From Tetrahymena elliotti 4EA (taxonomy: Eukaryota; Ciliophora; Oligohymenophorea; Hymenostomatida; Tetrahymenidae), in contig JH720338.1 in assembly GCA_000231825.2 (NCBI GenBank), forward strand, positions 543,574 through 607,573: a stretch of DNA of 64,000 bases, in the 5' to 3' direction. The translations under genes and the position numbers were made by a program. Positions 1 through 11,863 of the stretch are shown one piece after another (position 1 is the stretch's first letter; each line of letters opens with the position of its first letter). The notes below the pieces were generated by a model. That model saw only the letters and a program-made list of their open reading frames with translations. It was not told the origin of the DNA and made no database searches.

Positions 1-1
1 A

Positions 2-1435
2 GATTCCTTACCACCTCAAGTTTATATAGGAGGTCAGTTAGGGGCATCATTTATTTTCACTGAGTTGAAACCATCTAATGAAATAAATTTTAGCTCTAAC
101 AGCACTATTTCTAGTAGCACAAATAACAAGACTAATTTAAGATAATTAGAACAAGTAAATGATGAATTTTATAAGAATTAAGAATAAAATTTATCTGTTG
201 ATGAAAATAACAATGAAAGAAAAACATATTAAATTGAATAGCTTAACTAAAATAATTCAACATCTTTTTCAAATTCTGGAGATTAAAATAACCCTAATAA
301 AGAATAAGAAATAGATGCAGCTAGAGAAAAAAAGAGAGGAAATCATACCAGACCATCACCTCCTAAAAATAACACCACTGACTAGAGTTAGTAAAAAGAC
401 TAAGATTAAATTTAATAAAGCTCTATTTTATAAGTTCTCTCAGGATATGGATTATAGCCTTATCTATACAGTAATTTTATTTTTGCTCATTTAATTATAG
501 TAATATCTTCAATAATTATATTATTATGCCTTATTGCCAGAATAACACTTCCTGGTAAATAATATACTCTTTTGATTGTAGATAAAAGCACAAACTTTGT
601 TTGCTCATTCACATAAGGATCAATAACTTCAGGGTTATTCTCTATTTATTACTCCTTATAATTTGCTTCAGGAAGAGGATTAGCAATATTTTAATTGTTA
701 ATTAATATTATATTTGTTTTAGAAATGTTTTATTTGCTCAGGTCTAGAAACGTTGAGTATATAGAGAATAAAATACCTAATTTCCTAGATGGAATAGATC
801 CTAAACTAAAAGGAGCTAAGTCATATATATTCATTTCTTTCCTTAAGAAATACTTCATCATAACCTTATTTTTGCTTCTTCCTAACTCTCCAGTGACTTG
901 CTCATTCATAGTATCAGCTCTTTTCTTATTGCAAGGACTCTATTTACTAAAATTTAGATTCTTCAAACTAAAAATTATAAATTTTATTAAAATATTTTAA
1001 GAATTTCTGATTGCAACTTTTTTTGTGATATTAGGAGTCTGTATGATAAAATATAGAAATATTCTAGAGCAAGATGTTATTTCTACAGAAGCTTTATTAG
1101 AAACAAAGTAATTTAGCTATTGCTTGATTATATTTATCTTAATATGTTTAAGTGTTAGCTTGATCATATTTTTGATTAGATTAGCTATTATTTTTGGTTA
1201 ATCTGCCTTAGAAATATTCAATTATTTAAAAAACCGTAACAAAAAAAATCTTTTAAAATAAGAAGAATTAATTATTATTTCCCTTAATAGTACACCAATT
1301 ACCTCCTTTAAATTTTCTAAGAAATAACTGCATATTCATTCACATAGTTCTAAAAACATTTCTTTGTTAAATGTAAAATAAACAACACTTAAAAAGAGTC
1401 CATCACCTAACCTAACATAAATTTTTGATGATTGA
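2..1435 (+). CDS. Multipass membrane protein, 3' part (5' end outside window)
   Basis: One uninterrupted ciliate-code frame of 477 codons enters at the left edge and ends at TGA 1433-1435. About 125 polar residues come first, rich in Asn, Gln and Ser with a run of charged residues. Several hydrophobic segments follow from about residue 155 on, including one starting FAHLIIVISSIIILLC, one near INIIFVLEMFYLL, one near FIITLFLLLP, and later pairs around FLIATFFVILGVC and CLIIFILICLSVSLIIF. The tail is basic and Ser-rich. This pattern suggests a cytoplasmic linker followed by five or six membrane helices. No catalytic motif or family signature was recognised. More than a dozen in-frame TAA/TAG codons support the ciliate code. 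The true start and any upstream exons lie outside the window. Confidence 0.75.
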
Positions 1436-2348
1436 AAATTTATGCAAAAATTTAACAAAAATATAAAATTAATAATTTCAAATATAACAAATATTTCATT
1501 AATAATCTATTCAAATTTAATCAATTTATCAATCAGTCTATTCATTTATTTATTTACCTTTATCATAGCAAAATTGTTTATTACTTTATGCAAAAATTAA
1601 TTAAATAAACTCATTTTTAAAGCTGAATAATATTTATATTTAAAAATATAATAAAAAATTCATATTTCCTTAAAGATAATAATTCTGAATATAAATTTTA
1701 AACAGTATCCTTTAATTAATATATGTTATTAATTTTTATCTTCTCCAACTAGTAAGTTTTAAAGTACTTGATCTGAATTCCTTAAGTTGAAAGCTTCTAA
1801 ATTTGAGAAGTTAATGAACTATTTCAAAAATAATCTACATATAAATTATTTAATTAAAATTTAATTTGGTTTGGTAGGGATTATTTACAGAAGAATAACT
1901 ATCTATTAAGACTCTTGGTTTATAATTATAAATCTACATCTATTTAAATTATCTTACACTCTGAAAATTTAAATTTAGGTTTGTCCTTATTTGTTTTATT
2001 TGTTTGTATATGTTTCAAGTTTTAAACAAAATTTAAAAGCAGATTTAATTTTTGATTTTTATTTAGGAAATCTATCTAATATTAAATTTTGTTTGAATAA
2101 TTTAATTTTTTACGAAAAAATACAAAAAATAAATTTCTATTAGATTATTAGCCATAATTTTAATTAAGTTGGTAAGTGGTAAATTATGTTCAAATTTTTA
2201 ATAAATCAAAATAAAAATTAAAAAATGTAAATTGAGATTGAATAAAATAATTAAGTATCAAAATAGATTAATAGATGTAAAAAAATTTGTTTCTTTCAAA
2301 ATTATTTGTAATTAATTTTAAAGAGATCAAATTTTAGATTTTCAAAAG
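1436..2348. other. Intergenic, no feature seen
   Basis: Very AT-rich spacer between the end of the membrane protein gene and the first ATG of the LRR gene. I found no convincing exon, repeat or RNA fold in it. It must hold the terminator of the left gene and the promoter of the LRR gene, neither of which can be recognised by eye. Confidence 0.5.
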
Positions 2349-4441
2349 ATGAACAGTTCTAAAAGCAAACAAAAATAAATTGTATAATAGAAGATAGAAT
2401 TTAAAAAATTAAAAGATGTAAAAATTATTTATTTATCACATTCATTAAAAATTTATTTTTTTCAATTAAAAGTTTTTAAGCTCTTCATTACAAACTTAAA
2501 CAAATGTTAAAATTAATTTCATGTAAATTCAAAATTGTTAAAAATTTAGATTATTTTTTTCATTAATATATATTTTTTATTTAAAGGTTTTATTTTATCA
2601 TAAAATTTTTTTAAAAATATCATTACCTTAATTTAATTAAAGCTATCATAATATAATTGAATAAGATTAGTTGAATTTATTTTCTGCACTAGCAAAATGT
2701 AACAAACTATTGACTTTGGAACTCTTACTTGTGTAATTATCAGTTTTTAATTATTTTATTTTTTAATCTAAAATTTAAACTCTTAGGATTTTAAATTACA
2801 AAAGATGCATAATTAAAAGTTATTCTGCTATTTTTAATCCTTTTTTTTATTTACTTTTATATAAAGCGGAGTAGTAATTACTGAAAAAGGTTTATCAGAT
2901 TTAGGGTTAGCTTTTAAAAAATGTGCTTAAATCATAAATTTGAAGTTAGATTTAGAGTAATACAATTGTATTAAATATTAATAATGTATTAGAGTAAATT
3001 TTAAAGATCTAAAGAAATGATTTTAAATTAATTGGCTTTTTAAATTAAATCTATTAATTTTGGTTAAAAGATAGAATAATATTGGCCCATAAAAAGCAAA
3101 AATTCTAGGCTCTACATTAGCAAACTGTAAAAATCTGCAAAGCTTTACTCTTTCTATGATGTAAATATGGTTTATTGGTTTATTTATATTATTTTAGATT
3201 ATTTCATAGTTTAATGGTATAAAAATGTCTTGAAAGAATTTATCTGATGTCTCACACTTAATTTTGAAAGATTATAAAATTATTTTTCCTTAATTAAATT
3301 TTTTATCTAAAATTACAATTTATTTATCTCTTATAAATAAAAGAATTAACTAAATTTAAGATGAAGGATTGTCAAATATCAGCTCTGCTTTTGAAAACTT
3401 TAATAATCTTAATAGTTTAACACTTTGGCTCAAGTAAAAATTACATTTGCCAAAAACAAAAAATTTATGATAATTTGTAATAATAAAAAACTAGTGCAAA
3501 TAATATTGGATCAGAGGGTGCTTCAAATTTAGGAAAAGCTTTATCTAAATGTGTTAATTTATAAAAACTATTGATTGAAATAAGGTAAATATTATTCGAT
3601 CTATCTAACCACTTTTATTTGTTTGATGAAAATAAATTATAATAGTTAAATAGTAGTAAGTTAAATTCATATTTTTTATGAAATTTGTTCATTCTTTTGA
3701 TTTAGTTTATAAATTTGATCAGATTATTTCATCTCAAATTTCTTATATCAAAAACTCATCAAAAAATTTCTGTTTTTTTAATTAACAAAAAGTAACAATG
3801 AAATTTAAGATTAAGGTGTTTAAGGATTGTCAAATATTTTTTACAACTGTAAGAATTTATCCATTTTGGAGCTAAACGTCAAGTAAATATTATTATTTTT
3901 TAAATATCGAAAATGATTTCTTAATTCAAATCAATAAAATCTGAATATTTGTTAAAAAATGAATGAAATCTTAAAAATTCTATTCATTTGTATTTTTCAA
4001 TAAATTAATTACTTAATGAATTTATTCTTCATTTTGTAAAAAAAGCAATAACTAAGTTAGCGATGTAGGTATGATTAACTTAGCTACCTCATTACAAAAT
4101 TTGTAGAGTCTCATATCTCTAACTCTAGACATAAGGTAAAATTAATTTTTATTATATTTAAATAAAAAAATATATTTGAAATCAAATACAAAAAGGTATA
4201 ATAATGTTTAAGATGAAGCAGTTTTAAATTTATGTTCACAGGTAGCTAAATTGTAGAAAATTTTAGTTTTTAATCTCTAATTACAGTAAATTCAATTCTT
4301 TTTCTCATATTTATATTAAAGCTTTGTATTAATCTTTTCAGACTTCATTCTCGAAAATTGTATCTTTCTAACAACATGTATATTTAATATAATATTAAAT
4401 AGAGAGAACTAAATTTTCTCAGAATTAAAGCTTAGAAATGA
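2349..4441 (+). CDS. Leucine-rich repeat protein, one repeat per small exon
   Basis: A series of exons of about 45-105 bases, each flanked by AG and GTAA. The first probable exon starts at ATG 2349 (MNSSKSKQ...) and ends before GTAAAA at 2418. Later exons each encode one LRR of the ribonuclease-inhibitor or NLR type. Examples are SALAKCNKLLTLEL (about 2660-2731), GLSDLGLAFKKC (about 2866-2957), ILGSTLANCKNLQSFTL (about 3070-3165), GSEGASNLGKALSKCVNL (about 3510-3583) and GMINLATSLQNLQSL (about 4050-4135). A last exon ends at TGA 4439-4441. The repeats read L..L...L/C.NL..L.L, and most exons begin with an N-x-I/V-x-D/S-x-G-type motif. Exon borders near 2480-2660 and at the 3' end are uncertain. 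The role is probably protein-protein interaction. A decayed copy cannot be excluded. Confidence 0.55.
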
Positions 4442-4741
4442 AATTCTAAAATTGAAAAAATTGGTTTGCTCAATTTTCTTTTCTTGAATTAATAAATTCA
4501 TTTGATAAAAAGAAAATAAAGCTCCTCATCAATATCTTATTAAAGTAATAGATGCTTGTTTCTTTTTTTCATGTTCTACTTAGAATATTTTCATAAATTG
4601 TTTGAATTTATATTCTTTTAAATTTTTAATATGATTTATCAAGTATTTCAGATATAATTTTAATTAATCTCTCTTTATTTAAAAATTTTAATTTAGCTAT
4701 TCATAATAAGTTCAAGTTATTATTACTTTTATTTCGTATAT

Positions 4742-4756
4742 AAAAAAAATAAAAAA
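4742..4756 (-). terminator. RNA polymerase III T-run terminator of tRNA-Lys
   Basis: On the minus strand, just 3' of the tRNA, a T6 run (4751-4756) is followed by an eight-T run (4742-4749). This is the normal form of a Pol III stop. AT-rich DNA makes such runs common, but position and strand fit. Confidence 0.7.
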
Positions 4757-4759
4757 GAT

Positions 4760-4832
4760 AGCCCGCCGTGGGGCTCGAACCCACGACCACAAGATTAAGA
4801 GTCTTGCGCTCTACCGACTGAGCTAGGCGGGC
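4760..4832 (-). tRNA. tRNA-Lys (anticodon CTT)
   Basis: The minus strand folds into a complete cloverleaf without an intron. The acceptor stem is GCCCGCC/GGCGGGC, the D arm GCTC-AGTCGGTA-GAGC and the anticodon arm CAAGA-CTCTTAA-TCTTG with CTT as anticodon. The T arm is GTGGG-TTCGAGC-CCCAC. Internal A and B boxes match the RNA polymerase III consensus (GGTTCGAGCC type B box). The base after the acceptor stem on the 3' side is T, unusual because most eukaryotic tRNA-Lys carry G there. A T6 run follows directly as terminator. It reads AAG, a standard codon in this code. Confidence 0.96.
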
Positions 4833-5164
4833 GGAATAAAATTAACAATCAGAAAAAATAATACTTTGCTAATTTTTAGCTTTTTAGTTATAATAAATTT
4901 GTTTTGAAAATAAATATTTGCTTTGTAAAATATTTCAAATAAATATTATTCAGCAAGTTAAATTGAATTAAAGAGAAATAAATAAATTTAACTGCTTAAA
5001 TACTTACCAATCAATAGTCAATATGATTTTTAAACTCTTAGCAATAAAAAATATCAATATTTTTAGATCAAAAATTTTATTATAAGTAATTTAAAGGCGC
5101 AAAATAAAAGATTGCTTAATTAAGTTGTTGAATAATATTTATTTTTTTATTAATAATATCTAAA

Positions 5165-6373
5165 ATGAAAGTTTATAGTTACTAAAAGAACGAATTTAAC
5201 AACTCTCTCAAAAATGATAATGATGAGGATAGAACTGTTTTGTTGAAAGAATATGAAGTTAAACTTCATAGTATTGCATTTGAAATGGATAGATTAACTT
5301 CTAAGCTAAAAGAAAAGAATTTATAGCTTGAGGATCAAAGATAGTTTTTTCATCAAAATTATTTTCTGTCATCTAAGTTTGACTAACATATGGAAAACAT
5401 GAAGAGTTCTTTTTAGCAATATAATTCTGAGTTCGAATCACCATAAAAGAGTTAAGATGTGTTTATGAATTGTGAAATAGCTTAAAATTTTGATTTAAAG
5501 CAAAAGAATTAGTTGGAAAAAGAGAATTGCGAATTGAAGTAGGTCTAATTAAAATATGAATATGAGATATAAGAGCTTAAAAGATATATTTAAAATTTAT
5601 AGTACAATTTTAATATGTACTAAGATGAGATAAATGCATAGAAATCTTATATGTAGAAGTAAATTCATATTGTAGAGTAAGATTAAAAATGTATAAATTA
5701 AGTTATAGCTTTAGCTAACGAGTTATAAAAGATGATTAAAATTGTCTAATCAAAAAACGAAGAAATTAAAGATATTAAGCTTAAAAATGAATAGCTTGAA
5801 AAGAGAGTTTAACAGCATGATAAGGAAAAACAGGCTTTAGAAGCAATTATTTCAATCTAAGCTGAATAAATAGAAACATAAAAGAGTAGGGTAGATAGTG
5901 CTAGAAAGGGAGATTAAACTCCTAAATTATTCAAATAATAAATAAACAATTTATTAGCTAATTCTTAAGAAAAGAGTTGTTAAATAGTTATTCAAGATTT
6001 AGATGCCAAAAATAATAGTAATTTACATACTAATAAAGATATATAGCCGTTAGCCTTAAATAGAGTTGAATCTTCGTAAAAATCGTTCAACCAATTTTAT
6101 TTGGTAACTCCAAGAAGTAATATTAGCTAAAATGTAAGTGAAGTCACTGGTAGAAGTACTGTTAAAGGAGATGATTTTTAAAAATAAGACTTCACAAGAG
6201 CTTCTTAGCATTTTTTAAATAACCTAAAATAGGATACGACTCCTACTTCAAGGTTAGATAGGTCTTAAATAAACCAAAGATATGATTTGACTACTAATAG
6301 CTTATCACCAATAGGGAAAAGCTAACCTAAAATTATAAATTTATCTCATAAATAATTAAACTTCAAAGAATGA
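5165..6373 (+). CDS. Coiled-coil protein of unknown function
   Basis: Single-exon ciliate-code frame of 402 residues from ATG 5165 to TGA 6371-6373. Residues from about 20 to 250 are Lys/Glu/Gln-rich with heptad-like spacing of Leu and Ile, as expected for a long coiled coil. An example is the stretch around KSKNEEIKDIKLKNEQLEK. The last 150 residues are polar, Ser/Asn/Thr-rich and probably disordered. Many glutamines come from TAA and TAG. No named domain was recognised. The pattern would suit a cytoskeletal, basal-body or scaffold protein, but this is only an inference from composition. It stands alone, between a tRNA gene and a convergent LRR gene. Confidence 0.8.
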
Positions 6374-7288
6374 ATGAGCAAACTAATTTATTTGTTTATT
6401 ATTTTTGATAAATTTTTGTTCATTCAAATTAAAAATTTCTATTTAACGGATAAGAAGTATATAAATAAATTTTCTGCTATAAATTTAAAAAGGAAGATTT
6501 TTGCATAAATTTGTATGCTAAATTAAGCAAATATTATAAAAATGAATATTATTTTATTAAATACTTTATGTTTTTGTTTTATCTTAAAACTTATCAAAAT
6601 TAATATTTATGCTTCAAAAATTGTAATCAAGTTTAAATAAAGATATTTTATTTTATATTTGTCTCTTATTTTAATTATTTTAGCATTTTTAAAATTTTAT
6701 AATAGGCGATCAAGTAGAAAAATATGAGTTATTTTGCATGAATAAATTATCTTTATTTTATTTCATAAAAAAGCATAAATTTAGATAAAAATATTCAAAT
6801 AGATAACAAGTAATATTTAAGATTATTTTTTTTTAAAACAAATATTTATTTATGTGCCAATAATTAATAATGAAAAGTTTTTAAAAAATAATTGAATTTA
6901 AATTGAGTGTAAAGTAGTTTTATATTAAACATATCTAAATTATTATTTTAATTTTTATAATTAAAATTTAAATTTGATAAGGAAGGATGTTTCAAATATC
7001 TCTCCTAAATTTTGTTTATTTTTGGTATTTTAACATGGTGATCAAATAAACCTTAAAATGATAGTAGCTTTAAAAAAGTATAAATTAAAATAAGAAAATT
7101 TAAAAATAAACACAAAAAGATAAAATAAAAAGAAAGTAATTTTTAAGATAATATTTTATAAACAAAAATATATTTAGAAATTCATAATAATTAAAAGTTT
7201 TTAAAAAATAATTAAATTTAAAGTGAGAGAGAATGATTGATTATTTATTTATTTATGTTTGTTAGTTAATTAGTTGATTTATAACCAA
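6374..7288. other. Intergenic with a diverged direct repeat
   Basis: AT-rich spacer between two convergent genes. Two stretches about 325 bases apart (about 6800-6925 and 7130-7225) resemble each other. Each has a purine-rich TTTAAGAT stretch, then TAATTAA..AAAAGTTTTTAAAAAATAATT and a GTGAG tail. The copies have diverged. No coding potential was seen. Confidence 0.4.
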
Positions 7289-10200
7289 TCATTTTATATT
7301 GCTATTAAGATTGCCATTTCCTAAAGAATTGCTTGAGTTAGAAAATGAGCTGTTATTTACATTTAATGTTTAGATTTATGTATTAAGTGATTCAATCTAT
7401 TAATTAGGTAAAATATTATAAATAAAATTTAAAATGAAGTCAATAAAATTTATTATTTTACATGTTCATAGGTGATTCTTTTATGTTCATCAGCCATGAA
7501 TAATCTATCTTGGAGTTCTTTTATTTTCTTTTCAAATTCTTTGTTTTAAGCAAGCAAAAGTTAGTTTTGCTTATGCAGCAATGCATTTTCATTAATTAAC
7601 TTTGTCTCTTAAGAGGCCCTCTAAAGCTAGTAATCTCCTCTAACTTCATAAATTTAGAATGTATTTTTTCTAACTTTACGAAGAACCTTTTCATCAAATA
7701 CGTTGCTTAATACAAAGCTATTTTAATTCATAACTTTGGCTATTTTTGAAATTGCACTCATCAAGAAATTAGGATTATTGATACCATAAAAGATAATTGG
7801 TTCAAAAATAAAAGGCTCCTTTTTATGAATTTTTCTGAGAGTAAAGAATTAACCTGAGCAGCAGACATATTTTTCTTTTATTTCATGCAGCTTATCAATA
7901 TTTTAAGAAAATGGATTTTCTTCTTAGAGTTTTTCAAAATATTGTTTGAATTCATCTTCATTTTGTTAAGATACTGAGGAATTTCTTTTTAGAAAAAAAT
8001 ATAATGTCCCATAAAAATTTATTCATGAAATCATCTTTTACCTCAAATTTATTTTTAATTCTCCGAAATTCTTAATACCCTTTTATTCAATGACTTTAGC
8101 AAGTCTTCCAGCACCTTCGTCCCCAATGTTGTTCCAGCTTTTCATGATTACAACAATTACCAGTTAATTTTATTTTTAATAATTCACTAACTAAATTACT
8201 TAAGTTCAATATTAAGCATTTAAATTTTAGGCATTTTTTCAAGAGCCTGTCCTATTTCTTCAGCACCTTAGTCACTCAAGTTGTTATGGCTTAAAATTAA
8301 AAGATTGATTAGTTACATATTGCTTGTTTAATTTTGTTTACTAAAGATTTAAGACCAATTTTTTTAAGTTAATTAATTAACTCAATCCATTCTTCAGAAA
8401 GTGCATTCCCTTGTCACATATTTAGCACCCTCTTTCAAATGATAAAATAATTAATAAATAAATTAAATAAGAAATGGTTATTTTACCCTAGATTTAAATC
8501 AAGAGAGATTAGTTGAGGGTGGTGAGCTATTGCATCAGAGACAAGTTGTAAGCCCCTGATTTTAATTTTGCACCACATTACATTTAAGCTGAAATTCTTT
8601 AAGTTTTCTAAACTTTTAATTCCAGGAATCAAATTTTCAATAGAATCAGAGTAAATTTTATTTTTATGGCTAATTTAAAAGTGATTTATTAAATTAATTT
8701 AAATTAATTGCTTATTTAATGTTTATTGGAGTAAAAAAGCTAAATCAATCATACTTTATGCTTAAGTTAAAGGTCTCTAAGTTATGAAGTCTCTTCAAGG
8801 TATTTGACAAGGCTTCAAAGCAATTAGAAAAGTGTAACATATTCCATCTTTGTTGATATTATGAATAAAGAAAAGTGTTAACTTAAATAGCTAAAATGTA
8901 AAATTATTACCCTAAATCAATATGTAAATATTTCAAGTCCTGTTAATTAGCTAAATCAAAAGACAATTGAATTAATGCTGCATCTGTAAGCTAGTTTCCT
9001 CTAAATAAAATTAATTTAAAGCACATTATTTTCAAGTAATTTTTTATAAATCAATTTTAAAAATTACGCTAAGTTAATTTAGAACTTCTCCAAACTTTTA
9101 ACTTTTGCAATTACTGAGCTGATCTCTATGATACCATTATTCATAATGTGATTTCCCTTTAATCCCATATCTAATATTCTTAAATGCTTTAAGCTTGATA
9201 ATCCTTTAGCTATTTCTTAAGCACCTAATTATCCAATGCAATTTTCACTAATTTTTTTTACATAAATATTATATTCTACTTTAAAACTTTAATTACGGGT
9301 TTTGATCATCTTCTTGGTTGCTTAAATGAAAACTTTTTAAATTAAGTCTAAGGCTAATAAGCTTAGTCATACACTAGAGCATTCTTTTAAACTCATCACC
9401 TACTTTTGGCTGCAAATAATTATTCCTAATAATTAAAGAAGATTTTAAATCTTGTAAAAACAATATAGTTCTTATACTTGAAACATAAATCGAGTTAAGT
9501 AAGGTTCTTACAAAGAGAAATACTTTTAACTATATGAATAGCTTCACGATTAGTAATTTTGTTTGATCTAAATAATAATAATAATAGTAATTAAATTTAG
9601 AAAGGCTAATATAGAATAAACTCTAAATTAGATTTTTTTTATAATGAACAAATGAATGAATTAAATTTACCCAAAATCTAAAACTAAAATATCCAAATTT
9701 TATCCTATTTAGGTAAAGCATGTATCAAATTCACTAAGTCCCTCATTTTCAATATTTGTACGACTAAGCAAATCATTATTACATTGTTAGAAATTTATTT
9801 ATATCAAGTAGAAATTTACTTTAAGATAACTTTAAGTTTAATAAGCTATGTAAAGTGCTATAATCCATGAAAAAGAACTGAGGCGCCTTTGTTTTTAATA
9901 GGATTATCTCTATTTATAATTTAAAAATATATATCAAATTTAGTTTAGACACTTAGCTTAGTAAAGACTAGAAATAAAAAGCATTTTACCCTAAATCTAG
10001 TTTCAAAGTAAGCAAGTTCTTCATTTTCTGTAAGGCTTTGACTAAGTGAGTACATCCTACATACCCAATCTTATTTTACCTAAATAAATAAAATTAATAT
10101 TCCACATTTGCAATTATGTTTATTTTGTAAAAGCTGCTGTTAAACAATTCAAATATTATTATGTCTGTAAGTATGCATCTATTTTAATTAGGTCTAAAAG

Positions 10201-11227
10201 TAGAAGATACCTTAGGTTTAGCTTGAATTCTCTCAATAGCTCTCCCTTAATATACTCTATGCCAAAAGAATTATTATGTATGCCCATTCCTTAAAAGTTG
10301 AAGTGCATTTATTCTATTTCTAGCTATCCAAAAGCTTCAAATAATGCCTACAATCCCTAGGCACCAATATCAGTGAAGTTAAGATTCATACACAAATATC
10401 TTAACTTCTAGAACTGGAGGATCTTGGATCTTAGAAACTAAACATCAATGTCCTTATTTTCTTTGAGTAATAAATTCAAATATGTTATAGATTTTAAGGA
10501 TAAAACTAGTTTAGTCAATATAGGTCTTAAAAACTTTGAGTTGTCTCCACTGAGTAGAAGATAAAATGTCTTTAAAGGTGAGCTTAATTCTTGAAGCTTT
10601 TCAAGGATTTATTCCTCATCATTTTGTTCAAATCCTATTTAGTCAGAATAAAGATCAAGCATGATGTCATTAATAACCTTGTTTCTGTTCCAAGTATTTA
10701 ACTCTTCCATTTAAGGAAAATACTAAAAAAGTTTGTCTCTGTGAATCATCGATTCTAAGTTGTTCTTTTAATAGCTATTTATTAATATTTAGGAATGTTG
10801 ATTCTGGTTAGCTTTTATTTATCTTTTTTTGGTGAAATAAAGAAAGAATAATGATTGATTTTTTTAATAGCTAGTATTTTTTAACAAATTTAGATGTATT
10901 AATTTATCTAAAACAATACATACATACAATTTTCTTTTAATCTTGATTTTAACAAAACCATATCATTAACCTTATCCATCTCTTTTATCATATTTTTCAA
11001 CTAAAAATCATACTATCCTGTTAAAAATTTTAATTTACAAGCTTTATCATTTGGAATTTCCAGATCAACAAACAAACTTGTGTTCTCAAATTTACAATTT
11101 CTTTTATAGAATTTATATCACCACTTACTTATTTTAATCAAGTTTTTTTTTATATCCCTCTTTCTAATTCATTTTTGTACTTTTACAAGCTTAACTTTGT
11201 GGCGTTCATTCCTTCATTAATTTTCAT
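7289..11227 (-). CDS. LRR protein with C-terminal coiled coil
   Basis: Read on the minus strand from ATG 11225-11227. Exon 1 is 11187-11227, exon 2 10928-11100 and exon 3 10211-10811, with phases 2, 1 and 2 that join cleanly; the donor after exon 2 is GTATGT. Further small exons each carry one LRR, for example LSDQGAEEIGQALEKMPKIQ (about 8180-8270) and IGDEGAGRLAKVIEQKGIKN (about 8042-8140). The penultimate exon, 7462-7984, holds a conserved-looking linker and then a coiled coil (LLHKQNQLLLAQNKEFEKK). The last exon, 7289-7396, is Asn/Ser-rich and ends at TGA 7289-7291. The N-terminal 250 residues have weaker LRRs. Probably a scaffold. Internal exon borders between 8000 and 10200 are approximate. 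A shorter model could start at ATG 10749. Confidence 0.72.
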
Positions 11228-11863
11228 TTTTTATTATCACTTTAAGCCAAATATTTCATTTTAGAAAATTCAAAAACATTTAATTTAATTGTAAAAAAGT
11301 AATAATACTGTAAAGCAACTTAAGTTAAAAATTAAGAGTAAACTAATCATTTACTATCTAAACCAAGTATTTTTTTGATTTTTGTTCTAAGTAATAAAAA
11401 AATAATAAAACTAATTAAATTTTTAAAGATAATAAAAATAAATTAAACTTTGAAAAACTTAGAAAAATAAAACAAAAATATTTTATTCATAAGATTTACT
11501 TTGATTTTATAAGAATAGAAATGTGTAGATAATCAATTAAATATATAAATAAACAAAATTAATAATAAAATATTTTAATATTGTGGGTTTTATTTCTGAA
11601 TTGTGAAATAGATCAAAAGAAAAATTGAATTGCTTGTTTTAAAAAATATTTAGTAAATAATTTGAAGGAATTTTAGATTCAATAAATATAATTAATTAGA
11701 TCTAATGTAACATATAGACTGTAAAGAGGTAATGAATGATAAATAATTTTATGAGATAAATTTAAATTTACTTTATATATTTAAGATTGAAGATAAGAAG
11801 ATTTGTATATACATTATAAAAAAAGAAGAAGTGAATTTTGTTATATGAAGATTGTTTGTTTGT
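11228..11863. other. Intergenic, no feature seen
   Basis: AT-rich spacer between the LRR gene start (minus strand) and the stop codon of the next minus-strand gene. No exon-like or structured stretch was recognised. Confidence 0.5.

Noticed and set aside
10710..10749. ATG at 10710 as start of the LRR plus coiled-coil gene
   Set aside because: The same frame continues upstream through ATG 10749 and an AG acceptor at 10812 to exons at 10928-11100 and 11187-11227 with matching phases.
11101..11186. In-frame UGA and a nine-A frameshift near the start of the LRR plus coiled-coil gene, at first suggesting selenocysteine or a pseudogene
   Set aside because: Both fall inside an intron with donor GTAAAA and acceptor AAAAG whose phase 2 matches on both sides, so no recoding is needed.
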